NCBI GenBank assembly: GCA_024734495.1
Contig: JALMQS010000273.1
Location: forward strand, 62,001-126,000
Source of the DNA: Forficula auricularia
Taxonomy: Eukaryota; Arthropoda; Insecta; Dermaptera; Forficulidae
Reading direction: 5' to 3'
DNA length: 64,000 bases
Under the pieces are notes generated by a model. The model searched no databases. It was not told the origin of the DNA and worked only from the letters and a program-made list of their open reading frames with translations. Position numbers and translations under genes: made by a program. The stretch's first letter is position 1. Every line of letters begins with the position of its first letter. Below are positions 9,960 to 20,001 of this stretch, piece after piece.

Positions 9960-10225
9960 AGTTCATGTTGACGTTAATTCAAAAATAATTATCGATTCTC
10001 ATTTAATAATCGAGGAATAACCATTCTCAATTGGATTTTTGACGTTTCGATTATTATTGGTAACCATTGCTGAAGACATGGAGGAATCTACTTAAAATCA
10101 AAAATAACGATCGATTCTTATCTAATACTAGAGGAATAACCTTATTGCATTCCATTTTTAATGTTTTGACTATTAATGGCAACCTCTACTGAAAACGTGG
10201 AAGAATCGACTTAAAATCAAAAAGA
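9960..10225. repeat. tandem duplication of about 122 bp
   Basis: Two adjacent units share ATCGATTCTCATTTAATA / ATCGATTCTTATCTAATA, GAGGAATAACC, TTGACGTTTCGATTATT / TTAATGTTTTGACTATT and GAATCTACTTAAAATCAAAA. They are diverged. Function unknown. Confidence 0.6.
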
Positions 10226-11250
10226 CTAAATTCTTTTTGGTAAACAACTCAAGCTTATATCTCGAGTTGCTCCAAAAATATCAGAATACTTAAAATACGT
10301 ATTTCATTTATTCATATTGAACAGAAATATCGATTTCGCCATAATTAACTTCACCATCTATTCATATCAAATATAATTTCTTAACTATAAATATATCGTT
10401 TTTTTTTCAGTGTACATAATTATTTTATTAACGAAACTCTATAATTTTATTTATTTAGGTTATTTAAACCATAAAACAAGCATAAAAAACTAGTGTGTTT
10501 ATTTTAAAAATTTCAACTAATAGAAAAAAATTACAAAAATTAGTGATTTTTGCATTTTTTCATAAGTTTAATGTTCGATGCGCGAGCGGAACATGTTAAC
10601 CGATTTTAATTTTTTATGCCGTTTTTATTCTTATTACAATAATGAACTTTTCCACACTAAAGTGTTTCCTAAAAAAACTTTCAGTTTTTTCGACCCACCC
10701 TGTTATTCAGTATCTTAATTTAACGCAACTGCAAAGTACTGGCAATGTTTTTAGTTGAGGTTTAGTAAACACATCGTCGTTGCTATATCGAAATCTAGTA
10801 TGTAAAAATCTACACTTTTCTAGCTAAGAAAAACTTATGTTTTCATTTTGTATTATCCTTAATTACTTAATACCATAATTCTATCTATTCTGAATGTGAA
10901 TCTGAATTCTGAATCTGTATTCTGAAATCGAAACCTCAAATAAAATGTATACATTATTTCATGTAAAATAATTGGTTCAATAAATATTATTATTATTAAA
11001 TTATTTCAATAACATCTACTGCTAAAGAAGTTTTACTCCCCCCGTGATCTAATGTAAATGAGACTCACATTTATTTTAGGGGGGGCAAAGTTGTGGCGGG
11101 AGGGGGATTTCAAAATTTCGGGTTCATGAGAGAAAAAAGTTTAAGAAGCAGTGATTTAAACTAAAGAGAACGGAATGGGCAAAATACATCAAAACATCGA
11201 ATACATCAAAAATACAAAATACTTGAAAACATGTATTTTCGATACAAAAT
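10226..11250. other. unassigned AT-rich stretch
   Basis: No gene. A patch with CCCCCC at 11036 and GGGGGG near 11080 could be the edges of an old element. Nothing else can be supported. Confidence 0.3.
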
Positions 11251-11957
11251 ACATTCAAAACATGTATTTAAGATAGAAAATACAAAATACTTATTTTGAA
11301 AATACACGTGTTTGAAGATTGTTTTTTATAAGATTTGAATGTACATATATATATTTATATATAAATAAAATTATGATAAATCCCTGACATATCTGACAAT
11401 GTTGAGGGAGGTTAGTTTTTGCATTTTTTTACTTCTGGTGTCCCATTGATTATGTATACAAAATTTGGTTGAATTTGGTAAATGGCCAAGATTTTCATTT
11501 TTTGACCCCACTCCCATTTTGAGCGGTTAGTTTTTGCATTTTTAGACTTCTGAGGGTCCACTGATTATGTATACAAAATTTGGTAGAGTTTCCTCAAACG
11601 GCCTAGATTTTTAATTTTTAACCCCCCCCCCCCCCCCTCCACCCCCTTTAATTTTGGGTCGATATGCACCAAAATCTAATCAGCTCAGTGGACCAAAACT
11701 ACGTGTGAAATTTAGTTTTAATATTCACACTAGTTTTTGAGCTAGCTCGTCCACAAAAATTACATTCAAAACATGTATTTAAGATAGAAAATACAAAATA
11801 CTTATTTTGAAAATACATCTTGAAATACAAAACACACACAATTCGTTTATAACAAACAATGGAGTTTTTTAAGTGTTTGAAGATTTGAATGTACATATAT
11901 ATATTTATATATAAATAAAATTATGATAAATCCCTGACATATCTGACAATGTTGACT
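11251..11957. repeat. direct repeat (about 150 bp) flanking an M2 fragment
   Basis: Blocks at 11251-11404 and 11762-11957 share ACATTCAAAACATGTATTT, GAAAATACAAAATACTTA (shifted) and a long identical run ending CTGACATATCTGACAATG. Between them lies an M2-type segment (11405-11761) with the TTTTTGCATTTTTAGACTTC and ATTATGTATACAAAATTTGG blocks. The outer repeat may be a segmental duplication or a pair of element ends. Confidence 0.55.
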
Positions 11958-12185
11958 TTTTTTACTTCTTTAAAATATAGACAAATAAATTAATGTAATT
12001 CGAATAAAAATGTTACAGAGAGTATCAGACACTCGAAAACATATTGCAAATAAAAAAATTAAATATTCATAAAGTAAAAATTGGGAAAATGCATGGAAAG
12101 AATTTTATTAAATTTCCAACTGAATTTTTTCATATAGGTAGTTATTACTTTTTTTATAGAATTTAAATTTTTTCTCATAAAAACT
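11958..12185. other. unassigned AT-rich stretch
   Basis: Nothing recognised. Confidence 0.3.
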
Positions 12186-12199
12186 AAAATTGTTCGATG

Positions 12200-12723
12200 A
12201 GGGGTCGGTAGCGAAATCGGTTAGATCACCAACTTTTCTAATCCGATTAGGAGAACATCAACCTAGACTTCATCAGCTCGATCCCAGCAAGAAGCAAAGT
12301 GAATTTATTTGAAAATAATAAAAAAACCAGCCCCTCGGCTCCGAAACTGACATTCTCTGGTTCTACAAAACCTCGAGCATGCGCAGGACAAAATTTCGTA
12401 ACAAGCAACCATGAATTGTGAGAGTCAAAACAAGATTACCCCAGGTGGTAACCAATCCACCCACCCTCGAGTGGCAAACGGGCATTCAGATTCTGGGGGA
12501 CCCGTACCATCACGAAATCAAGGAAGAAACAATGGAAGAACAACGCCAAAAATCCATACATACCTGGGCACCTTTAACATCAACACACTCATCCGGCCAG
12601 GAAAATTACATAGCCTGACCATGGAACTCGATAACACGTTCCGGAAAAAAGATAGAGGCGTGGAAGGTCCAACCAGTCAGAGACATCAAGCTTTTCGTGA
12701 TCCCAAGGGTCCAAACGCAAAAA
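12200..12723 (+). mobile_element. chimeric tRNA-headed retrocopy carrying a LINE endonuclease start
   Basis: Bounded by a perfect 14 bp TSD, AAAATTGTTCGATG (12186-12199 and 12724-12737), with the 3' side preceded by a run of 9 A (12719-12727, overlapping the TSD). The head is tRNA-like: TAGCGAAATCGG fits a pol III A box and GCTCGATCCC a B box (about 12210-12290). The body runs into a frame reading TFNINTLIRPGKLHSL (about 12570-12617). This matches the start of the apurinic endonuclease domain of RTE-like LINEs, where TFN.NTL..GKLH is typical. The 5' rather than the 3' part of a LINE is therefore joined to the tRNA-like head. The frame ends in the A tail, so no enzyme is made. Confidence 0.6.
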
Positions 12724-12767
12724 AAAATTGTTCGATGTCTGCTATTTCTCTTTAATTTAATTTTTAG

Positions 12768-13535
12768 AAAAAAATAAAACCGACTTCAAAAAAATTAAAT
12801 GCAACAAATAAAATAAGGACTCAAAAGTAAAATGCACTAAAAGATATAAAATAATTATCTAATTTAGTTACAACTAAACGATAAAATTGTTACATGAAAT
12901 CACTTTTTGAAGTCGGTGCCAAACATATACATTTTATTTCATTTTTATTTTCTTATTATTTTATTTGTTGCATTTAATTTTTTTAAAGTGTGGCTTTTTT
13001 TAGTGATGTTAAGAATAGAGACATGATAATACCTTGCATATATCCAGTAAGAGAAGGATTCGGGCGAAGAAATCAGAAAATAATAAAATTCAATTCATAA
13101 ATAGAGAAATTATCTCGAAACGTTAGCGGGTTTTAAATGAACGTTTTAAGATTTTTTTTATAACAGATTTTATTTATTATAATTTCGATTATTTGCAGAG
13201 AAGAATTGGAGATTTCTGTTATTTTGTGATTGATCCTGTCATCAGAACGTGACCAAATAAATATGTAATTACCCCTAAGGTACCCCCTTTCCAATAAAAT
13301 AAGAATCATTGAAATCGGTCCATAAACAAAGAAGTTATGCGTGAACATACATTACACAAAAAGGTCCAATACCAATGAAATTTATACGGGACCAATGCAA
13401 AAAAATCATCGAAATCGGTCAATATGGTAGGAGAGAAGGAAAAATTAAGGAAAAAATTAAGGAAAAAACACAAAAAAAGAAACATTCCGTTGAATTGGTA
13501 ACCTATTTCCTCCTTTTTTTCAAAGTCGGTTAAAA
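12768..13535 (-). mobile_element. M1 repeat copy 3
   Basis: Begins in the palindromic end (AAAACCGACTTCAAAAAAAT) and ends CTCCTTTTTTTCAAAGTCGG. The palindrome's second arm is shortened. The middle contains GAATCATTGAAATCGGTCC. Confidence 0.6.
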
Positions 13536-13675
13536 AGTATAATAATATGACTGATCAAGTTAGAATTAAATAACAATTTTTTAATCCATCTTGTCTTTCT
13601 GACCACGTGCACTGGCCTGTATCAAACACAACACAAACACTAGCTTAAAAATAAAATGTATTTTGAATATTTTTA

Positions 13676-14600
13676 ACCGACTTCACAAAAGGAGGAGTTT
13701 CTAAATTCAACTGAATATTTTTTGACGTGACAACGTCTTATAATTCGATGGAGCCAGCTGCACGCACGAAAAAACAGGACTCATGCGGCATTACCTCGCT
13801 CTGAGGCGTTCCATTTAAGGCTTGAAGTGCAAGCGAGAGCGCGGAACGAGCGACAAAGATTGAGGCGGGCTTTTTAAAAGCTACAGTTACAAAAATTTTA
13901 ATGATGTTTCCAAATTTTAAATTTTAAATTTAAGATTTATGAACAATAATTTAATCACAGTTTATTCTTATAATAAATTATTCAAAATTATTACTTTTTT
14001 ACAACAAATTACAATTAAATTTGCAAAAATAATTAAGTAACTAATTGAACAACAACTTTTATTCAGTTTACTTGCTGAAAGAAATAATGTCAATACAAAA
14101 TTTATTATTATAAAATAATAAAATCAAAAAATTAAATTTTAACAGTCGAGTAGAAATTTAAACAATAAATTTTATTCAAGTATTTTGTAAATTTAAAATG
14201 ATTTTCTGAACGAAGAATTTTATGAAAAAAATCGGTTGTCTGTAAAGTCGGTTTACTGACGATAGTTGAACGTGACAACGTCATAAGAAAATACCATTCC
14301 ATCAGTATTTTCTTATGACGTTGTCACGTTCAACTATCGTCAGTAAACCGATTTTACAGACAACCGATTTTTTTGTGTCTATGTTACCTGATATCTTCAC
14401 CAATTGTGAACAGATTTTGATTATTTTTTCGCAGTGGGTTCAGTCTAGTTTCCCATTGGTAAAAATATAAATTTCATTGGTATTGGACCTTTTTTGTTAT
14501 GTTTGTTCACGCATAACTTCTTTGTTTATGAACCGATTTCAATGATTCTTTCTGGGTTTGGATCAGTATAGCTCCAAGGTAGTCAAGATACCTAATTATT
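13676..14600 (+). mobile_element. M1 repeat copy 4, split by repeat F
   Basis: Starts AACCGACTTCACAAAAGGAGG; the M1 body stops near 13730 and resumes at 14377 (TGTCTATGTTACCTGATATC). It ends, like copy 8 at 51903-52165, in GGATCAGTATAGCTCCAAGG and TAGTCAAGATACCTAA, so these two form a variant without the palindromic end. Confidence 0.6.
13731..14376 (+). mobile_element. repeat F, copy 1
   Basis: A roughly 645 bp repeat beginning GTGACAACGTCTTATAATTCG and ending in a 125 bp near-perfect palindrome (GGTTGTCTGTAAAGTCGG ... complement) near 14235-14370. A second copy lies inverted at 24498-25146. The palindrome contains another GTGACAACGTCATAAGAAAA, similar to the left tip, so the terminal motif is present three times. 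No ORF; class unknown. Confidence 0.6.
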
Positions 14601-14609
14601 TATTTATTA

Positions 14610-14700
14610 AAACACAAAATATCTGAAAATATGTATTTTCGATACAAAATACAAATGTATCGGAAATACGTATTTTAAATACTTGTATTTTCGAACTGCC
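14610..14700. repeat. short repeat with TACAAAATAC / GTATTTTCGA motifs
   Basis: Repeated TATGTATTTTCGATACAAAA-type motifs, also present at 11210-11320. Possibly an old terminal repeat. Confidence 0.35.
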
Positions 14701-15397
14701 TATCTCTGTATATACCCATCTGTCGGCTCTTAGATTCATTAGGTTAGTTTTCCTATAAAGGGTGGAATTTTTTCCACTCTCTGGAAGTCAGAGACCCAAA
14801 GAAAAGAGAATGTAAAAAATCAAGTGCGGTGTGTTTCGATAGCAAATAGATTAATGGCGATTATTCAAACGAAGGTTGTCCTTCCGGATCAATTAAGATT
14901 GGCCGGAAATGAGATTGTGGCCTGTATTCATCCCTCGAATGACGCTGAGAGGGGTTTCCCCTTGTTAAGCCGATCGGGATCTGCTGCCTGTCTGTGTGGC
15001 TCTGCGCCCATATGTGTGCTTGCCCCGTGTCTGATCATCATGTGGGTGTGATTGATGAAAATCCCTCCGGGAGATAAGAGCCATCTAATGTCCATCCTGT
15101 GGGATTAGCATCCTAAACCCCGGCAATTAGAATCGAAAAAAAGGAAATCAAAATAGAGAAACAATCAATGGATTTTACAAACTAATCGGGGGCAGTGGAG
15201 AATTTTACAAACACCAGTTGCTTTTCTAGTAAAGGCTTGGACTGGGATCTATCCAGGAAATAAATCCAGAGAAGAGACTCTCGTTAAATAGATTCATATA
15301 TTGAAATAAATTGGCACGTTCTGATCTGGTCATCGACAGGACTTTTATCATACATCCTGGCTCCTCTATTTGATATCTAATAAAATCATTTATTATG
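14701..15397. other. unassigned stretch with GC-richer island (14770-15130)
   Basis: Unique, less AT-rich sequence with an open frame at 14824-15051 of 75 codons and no recognisable domain. The right part (15300-15390) resembles the start of M2 repeats (CACGTTCTGATCTGGTCATC). No gene can be supported. Confidence 0.3.
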
Positions 15398-15541
15398 AAA
15401 GATATTAATTAGCCAATGGTAATAGATTCAAATTTATAAGAAATACGCGATTACATATGTCAGAGAGGTTCGCATCCTGAAGGTGAGCCAAGTGGCCCGG
15501 ATTGCTGTTACTGGCACTCGGGTTCGATTCCCGAGGGGGTG
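15398..15541 (+). mobile_element. T element copy 1 (tRNA-like T-arm), 3' truncated
   Basis: Begins AAAGATATTAATTAGCC, then ATGGTAATAGATTCAAATTT. It carries the block CTCGGGTTCGATTCCCGAG, a perfect tRNA T-arm with the consensus B box GGTTCGATTCC. It breaks off after GAGGGGGTGAAAAACAA, where the compound repeat begins. Confidence 0.6.
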
Positions 15542-16323
15542 AAAAACAATCAAAGGAAAAATTCCAAAAATCCAAACTTTCTATCTTTCAACCCCTTCAA
15601 AATGGCGGGGAGGGTCAAAAATGAAAATTCTATCCTTAACCAAATTTTGTATCCATATTCTGTGGCCCCCTTGAAGGCTAGAAATGCAAAAACTAACCAC
15701 TCAAAATTGGGGGGGGGGGCAAAAATAAAAATTCTAGCCCTTTGGATCAACGGGATTCCTCATAGCTTACAAAAAGAATAGAAATCTCAACCAAAACATT
15801 CTGTGAAAAAACAGGCCAAGTTAGAAAAAGTAGTGAATTCTAGTGTATAGCCAAGTTAAATTCGCCAAGAATAATTAATTTTAGAAAATAGTAGATCTCT
15901 TAACTTAATTATTCTTGGCGAATTTAACTTGGCTGCACACAAGGTTTCACTTCTTTTTCGAACTTGGCCTTTTTTTCACAGAATGTTTTGGTTGAGATTA
16001 TAATTACACTGCTTGACAAAATAATTAAACAAAAATTCCTCCCCGTAAACCTAACAATGGATTCTAGTAGAGTTTTATACTCTGATTATCATTCAATTTC
16101 CCGATTTTTTACAACACGTTAGAGTTTTGAGATATTATCGGTCACAATTCATCAAGATAAATTTCATTTAAGTCTTTTAAAGAATTAGTTCATTTTATTT
16201 TGTGATTAACCTAATCAAATAAGAACAAAATTTAGTAAAATTTATTTAATTAAAAGAAAAAATAATAATAAAAACGTTTATGTCATGTGTTCATTCTATT
16301 TTGAAAAAATAGCTAAATAAAAG
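15542..16323. repeat. compound repeat, copy 1
   Basis: About 780 bp closely matching 26496-27270 over its whole length: an M2-like part (AAAATGGCGGGGAGGGTCAA), a 217 bp palindrome (15786-16002), a PIF-like MITE end (ACACTGCTTGACAAAA) and an AT-rich tail ending AATAAAAGAT. Because all parts recur together, the assembly was duplicated or transposed as a unit after the insertions. Confidence 0.65.
15786..16002. repeat. fold-back palindrome (217 bp)
   Basis: Arms CTCAACCAAAACATTCTGTG ... complement, with inner GCCAAGTTAAATTCGCCAAG pairing with CTTGGCGAATTTAACTTGGC. The centre is near 15893. The sister copy is at 26731-26947. No ORF or hammerhead core. Confidence 0.7.
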
Positions 16324-16572
16324 ATGGTAATAGATTCAAATTTACAAGAAATACGCGTGTTCATACGTCAGAGAGGTTCGCATTCTGCAGGTGAGCCAGG
16401 TGGCTCGGATTGCTGTTACTGGCACTCGGGTTCGATTCCCGAGGGGGTGAAAAACAACCCCTCTGACATATAATTAAAAATATTCCATTCCACCGGATTT
16501 AATAGATGACACCAACTTATGATTTCTTCTAAATTTGAATCTATTTACCATCGGTAAATTAATATCTTTTAT
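16324..16572 (+). mobile_element. T element copy 2, nearly complete
   Basis: Inverted tips ATGGTAATAGATTCAAATTT and AAATTTGAATCTATTTACCA enclose GAGAGGTTCGCATTCTGCAGG, a tRNA-like segment (GAGCCAGGTGGCTCGG as D-arm/A-box-like, CTCGGGTTCGATTCCCGAG as T-arm) and ACCCCTCTGACATATAATT. Because it has terminal inverted repeats yet a pol III B box inside, it is either a MITE that captured a tRNA-like sequence or a SINE with inverted ends. Confidence 0.6.
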
Positions 16573-16934
16573 ATTAAATTAGGAAAAGTCATTCCATTGC
16601 CCTTCGAATTTTGAATCTCTTCAAAATTCGAAACACTCAACGAACTTTATTTAAATTATATCGCATGGCTATTTGTTTAATTTAGAATCACTATATCGCG
16701 AAATTATACAAATTAAGATAACAATCTTTGAGTAAAATATTTTACGCGTGTACATATGTCAGAGAGGTTCGCATCCTGCAGGTGAGCCAGATGGCCCGGG
16801 TTGCTGTTACTGGCACTCGGGTTCGATTCCCTAGGGGCTGAAAAACAACCCTTCTGACATATAATTAAAAATATTCCATTCCATCGGATTTAATAGATGA
16901 CACCAACTTATGATTTCTTGAAAATCATTTATAA
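16573..16934 (+). mobile_element. T element copy 3 with shared left linker
   Basis: A linker of about 165 bp (GGAAAAGTCATTCCATTGCC, GAATCACTATATCGCGAAAT) leads into another T-arm-bearing copy (16738-16920) that stops at GATTTCTTG. The same copy-linker-copy order occurs at 39095-39550, so this is a larger recurring unit. Confidence 0.6.
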
Positions 16935-17402
16935 TCATTTAGGGTTAGTTTTTGCATTTTTAGACTTTTGGGTCCCCACTGATTATGTATACAAAATTTG
17001 GTTGAGTTTGGTACAAGGGCAAAGATTTTCAATATTTTCATCCCCCACAGCCCCCATTTTGGGCGGTTAGTTTTGGTGTTTCTAGACTCTCTGGGGCCCC
17101 ACCGATCTATATATATATATATATATACAAAATTTAGATGAGTTTGGTACAAGAGCGTAGAATTTTATCCCTCCCTCTCCCAATTTCGGGCGGTTAGTTT
17201 TTGCATTTTTAGACTTCTAGGGGTTCACTGATTATGTATACAAAATTTGGTTGGATTTGGTTCAAGGGCCAAGATTTTCATTTTTGACCCCCCTCCCAAC
17301 TTTGGGCGTATAGTTTTTGCATTTTTACACTTCTATGGGTTCACTGATTATGTATGCAAAATTTCGTTGAGTTTGGTACAAGGGCCAAGATTTTCATTTT
17401 TA
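16935..17402 (-). repeat. M2 tandem array, four units of about 115 bp
   Basis: Four consecutive units each contain GGTTAGTTTTTGCATTTTTA, GACTTCT, CACTGATTATGTATACAAAA, TTTGGTTGAGTTTGG and a C-rich stretch ending TTTTGGGCG. The second unit has an expanded TA run (17104-17126). The same unit occurs singly or doubly inside Helitrons (44012, 50919) and in M2 repeats. Confidence 0.7.
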
Positions 17403-17495
17403 TAATTCCAGCAGAAGACACACTCTTTTATTGTCTCCTTCAATATATAAAATTCTGCTACCCTCGGCAAAAAAACTTTCAATTTAATATATTTT
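17403..17495 (+). mobile_element. 3' fragment of the P2/P3 hammerhead element
   Basis: TAATTCCAGCAGAAGACACA through TGCTACCCTCGGC and ACTTTCAATTTAATA matches the right ends of the elements at 4828-5641 and 25846-26122. The hammerhead lies upstream of the break and is absent, so this is a 5'-truncated insertion. Confidence 0.65.
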
Positions 17496-18317
17496 AAAAT
17501 ACCCGATAAAAAACAATTTGTCAAATATGACCACGGGCCGCAAGTAAGTCCATCGAGGGCCACATGTTCATCTTGGAAAATGAAAGTTTATAAAACGGGG
17601 ATGTTTTTTCCGAATTTTTTACATCAAGTGTATTGGACTTTTTTTAGTTATTCAATCTATAATAAATAACATTTTCAAAAAAAAAAAAAATCATTACTTG
17701 TTAGTTTTGATCTTTTATTTTGGACTTTATGTAAGTTGGGGGCATTGATTTTTTTAGTAATCTTTTATACACCAGCTATTCGAAAAGTGTCTTTTTAGCA
17801 CTTGATTTAAAAATTATTCTCATGGTTTAATTTAAAGTAGAAATCCGAAAATACAACTCGCAAAAATAAATAAGAGTACTCAAGGTTGCCGATGTCGCAG
17901 GCAATCATGAAATCATACGTAAAGCACGCTAAGTGTACACATTTATACACGACATATTCCAGTCGAAATTTTTTCTTACCTTGTGAGATAAGTTTTGACT
18001 ATTTTTTTCAATTTTTGATCGCCCCCCACGGGCAAAAGCCCCCGGTCTCATTTGTAAGAAATGGCTTTTATCAAATAAATACTTTATGCGATATTAAATT
18101 TACATTCAAACTTTTTGTACCTTATGAGGTAGCGGACTATCATATGTCAGAAAGGTTCGACTTCTCAGCAGTCAAAATATATATTTTAAGTATTTTAGAT
18201 TAAAATTAAAATTTATTTGAAAAATTGAAATACTTGTGGTAATGGATTTGAAATAATAATTAAATAAATCAATCTTTTAAAATAATTTGAAAAAAATATA
18301 TATATATATATATAAAA
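17496..18317. other. unassigned AT-rich stretch
   Basis: An open frame at 17886-18203 (105 codons) is AT-rich, Phe-rich and without a domain; its end contains a T-element-like block (CATATGTCAGAAAGGTTCG), which argues against a gene. A TA microsatellite lies at 18297-18313. Confidence 0.35.
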
Positions 18318-18450
18318 ATAATAATTTAGATATTATGCATGGCTTGGGATCGAACCAGAATGAGTCTGAATAAATAAATTAAAAATTAATCTGTATTTAA
18401 TTAGTCTAGAAATGCTCACTTAACCCACTGAGCTATGGAACTCACAGAGA
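18318..18450 (-). mobile_element. tRNA-like SINE head with internal insertion
   Basis: Read on the minus strand: CATAGCTCAGTGGGTTAA (A-box-like) and CTGGTTCGATCCCAAGCC (B box) are separated by about 65 bp that includes an AT-rich ATTAAATACAG block. This is too long for a normal tRNA. I read it as a tRNA-derived SINE head or tRNA pseudogene. Confidence 0.45.
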
Positions 18451-19006
18451 CGAGGCTCGGAAAATAGGCCTTTTAAATGACCTCGGACAAGCATCCCTTG
18501 ATAAGAAATCATTAAATAAATGGCTTTAAGAATTACACCAAGCAAATAGCAATGTAATTAATTGAAATTTTTTATTCAAAATTCAGTTAAAATATGATAA
18601 ATTTGAATTCAAATATGTCCATTGTTGCAATTTAAACTTTTAAATTGATAGTTTATTGTTTAATTGATATGTTTATTAGTTGATGATTGTCAACGAAATT
18701 AATCAAAAAAATTTTCTCTCTTATTTTAGAATCAATTCCGATTCTATTTTATTTAAAATCTGCCAAAAATTCTTTTGTTTTATAATTCTGATTAGGATTT
18801 CCTGGTAATTGCTGAATAAATTTTTATGAACTGATGAAAAATCGCATCAGAGGAGCGGTTTGCATCCAATGCATGAATGAAATATATATATGAGTTCCAA
18901 ATTTTTATTATTAAGAAGTGCAAAGAACTTACTTAGGGAGAGGCAACTCCCAATGAAAACCAGGCGGTTTTGCTACACTCAGATTCGAGCGTAACGTGTA
19001 TATATG
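18451..19006. other. unassigned AT-rich stretch
   Basis: Nothing recognised. Confidence 0.3.
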
Positions 19007-19035
19007 TTTACTTGGCTGCTAAGCAGCCAAGTAAA
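19007..19035. other. perfect 13 bp hairpin with TAA loop
   Basis: TTTACTTGGCTGC, loop TAA, then the exact complement. The inner GGCTGC and GCAGCC give a strong stem in AT-rich DNA. It could be the tip of a fold-back element; the GCCAAGT motif also occurs in the palindrome at 15786-16002. Confidence 0.6.
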
Positions 19036-19139
19036 AATATAATCCAAGTTTCTTATATGAGAAGCTTCTCAAAGAAGAATAATGCTTTTTTTCTTTAGAA
19101 TCTTAATATATTATTTTTGTTTTATCTAGGTGTCTTATT

Positions 19140-19315
19140 ATAATATTCTTCTCCCTGTTGAATGGAAGCAAATGCTTGCTTCCATGACTGGGAAGATTTT
19201 TACGGAGTGAGCTTGTTAGTCTCACGTCCAACCCCTTTTAGTCGCCTTTTACGACAAGCAGAGGATACTATGGACCTATTCTACCCCCGGTCCATAGGGG
19301 TCTCAGTGTGAAATA
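19140..19315 (+). repeat. repeat sharing the AGTCGCCTTTTACG block
   Basis: AGTCGCCTTTTACGACAAGC, AGAGGATACTATGG and CCGGTCCATAGGGG recur in altered form at 24350-24440 (AAGTCGCCTTTTACGTCAAG, CAGTCCACAGGGG). This is a dispersed repeat of unknown class, possibly a retroelement 3' region. Confidence 0.45.
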
Positions 19316-19469
19316 CTTTTTTTTACAATGAGCAGTTATTGGTAGAAAGTCGGGAAATTTTAAAAAAAGATTAAAATTCTGTGATAACTCTAAAACTAAT
19401 GATTATTTATGACCCCGGATTCATAGGGTCAAATTTATTGGAAATTTGCTATAGTATAACCCCTTTCAA

Positions 19470-19686
19470 GGGGAGTCGGGTTGCCCGAGCTGGCTAACGC
19501 GCTGGCCCCGCTTCGGGATCGATAATGACGATGTTGGAGCGGAAAGCCGGGGTTCGATTCTGGATATCATATAAAATTTCTACCAGCTAAAACTCGGCTC
19601 TCTCACTAACACTATTAACACTTTACTGATGTGCTGTCTAAATGGGCTTTGTTCCCGGTGACAATAAATAAATTAAAAAAAACTTT
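19470..19686 (+). mobile_element. tRNA-derived SINE
   Basis: GTTGCCCGAGCTGGCTAACG fits an A box region and GGGGTTCGATTCTGG a B box, spaced about 70 bp apart. A non-tRNA body follows, then ACAATAAATAAATTAAAAAAAA as an A-rich tail. This is the arrangement of pol III-transcribed SINEs mobilised by LINE machinery. No clear TSD was established. Confidence 0.65.
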
Positions 19687-19699
19687 CAAGGAATCTATC

Positions 19700-19997
19700 G
19701 AATTACCAATAACCCTGTATATTGGGTGGTCCAAAAAAAAACGAATATTTTTTTATTTTTTATTTTGCATGAAAATAAATTAATTCAACTTGTTTTTAAA
19801 CTGTTCATAAAAAATCGATTAAAAAATTTTAAGATTTCACTTAAGATTTTTAAAAATTTGCAAAATGGTAGAAAATTGAATTTTTATATTTTTTTTCTCG
19901 CCATGTTATTATTGTTTAAGTGGAAAATTAGTAATACTGTGAAAATTCAGATAAAAGAACAAAACTATAGAATATATCTGATTTTTTTGGTTTCCGT
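19700..19997. other. unassigned AT-rich stretch
   Basis: The open frame at 19726-20001 is almost entirely Lys, Phe, Ile and Leu and overlaps the start of the next element, so I treat it as chance. Confidence 0.35.
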
Positions 19998-20001
19998 TTA
20001 A

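Noticed and set aside
10040..10080. ACGTTTCGA with CTGAAGAC downstream as a hammerhead
   Set aside because: The two boxes are in the wrong order on both strands.
15786..16002. 217 bp palindrome as another hammerhead element
   Set aside because: No CUGANGA or GAAA core in either arm and no PLE-type TSD; it recurs only as part of the compound repeat.
18318..18450. A functional tRNA gene
   Set aside because: The A and B boxes are separated by too long an AT-rich insert and acceptor-stem pairing is poor.
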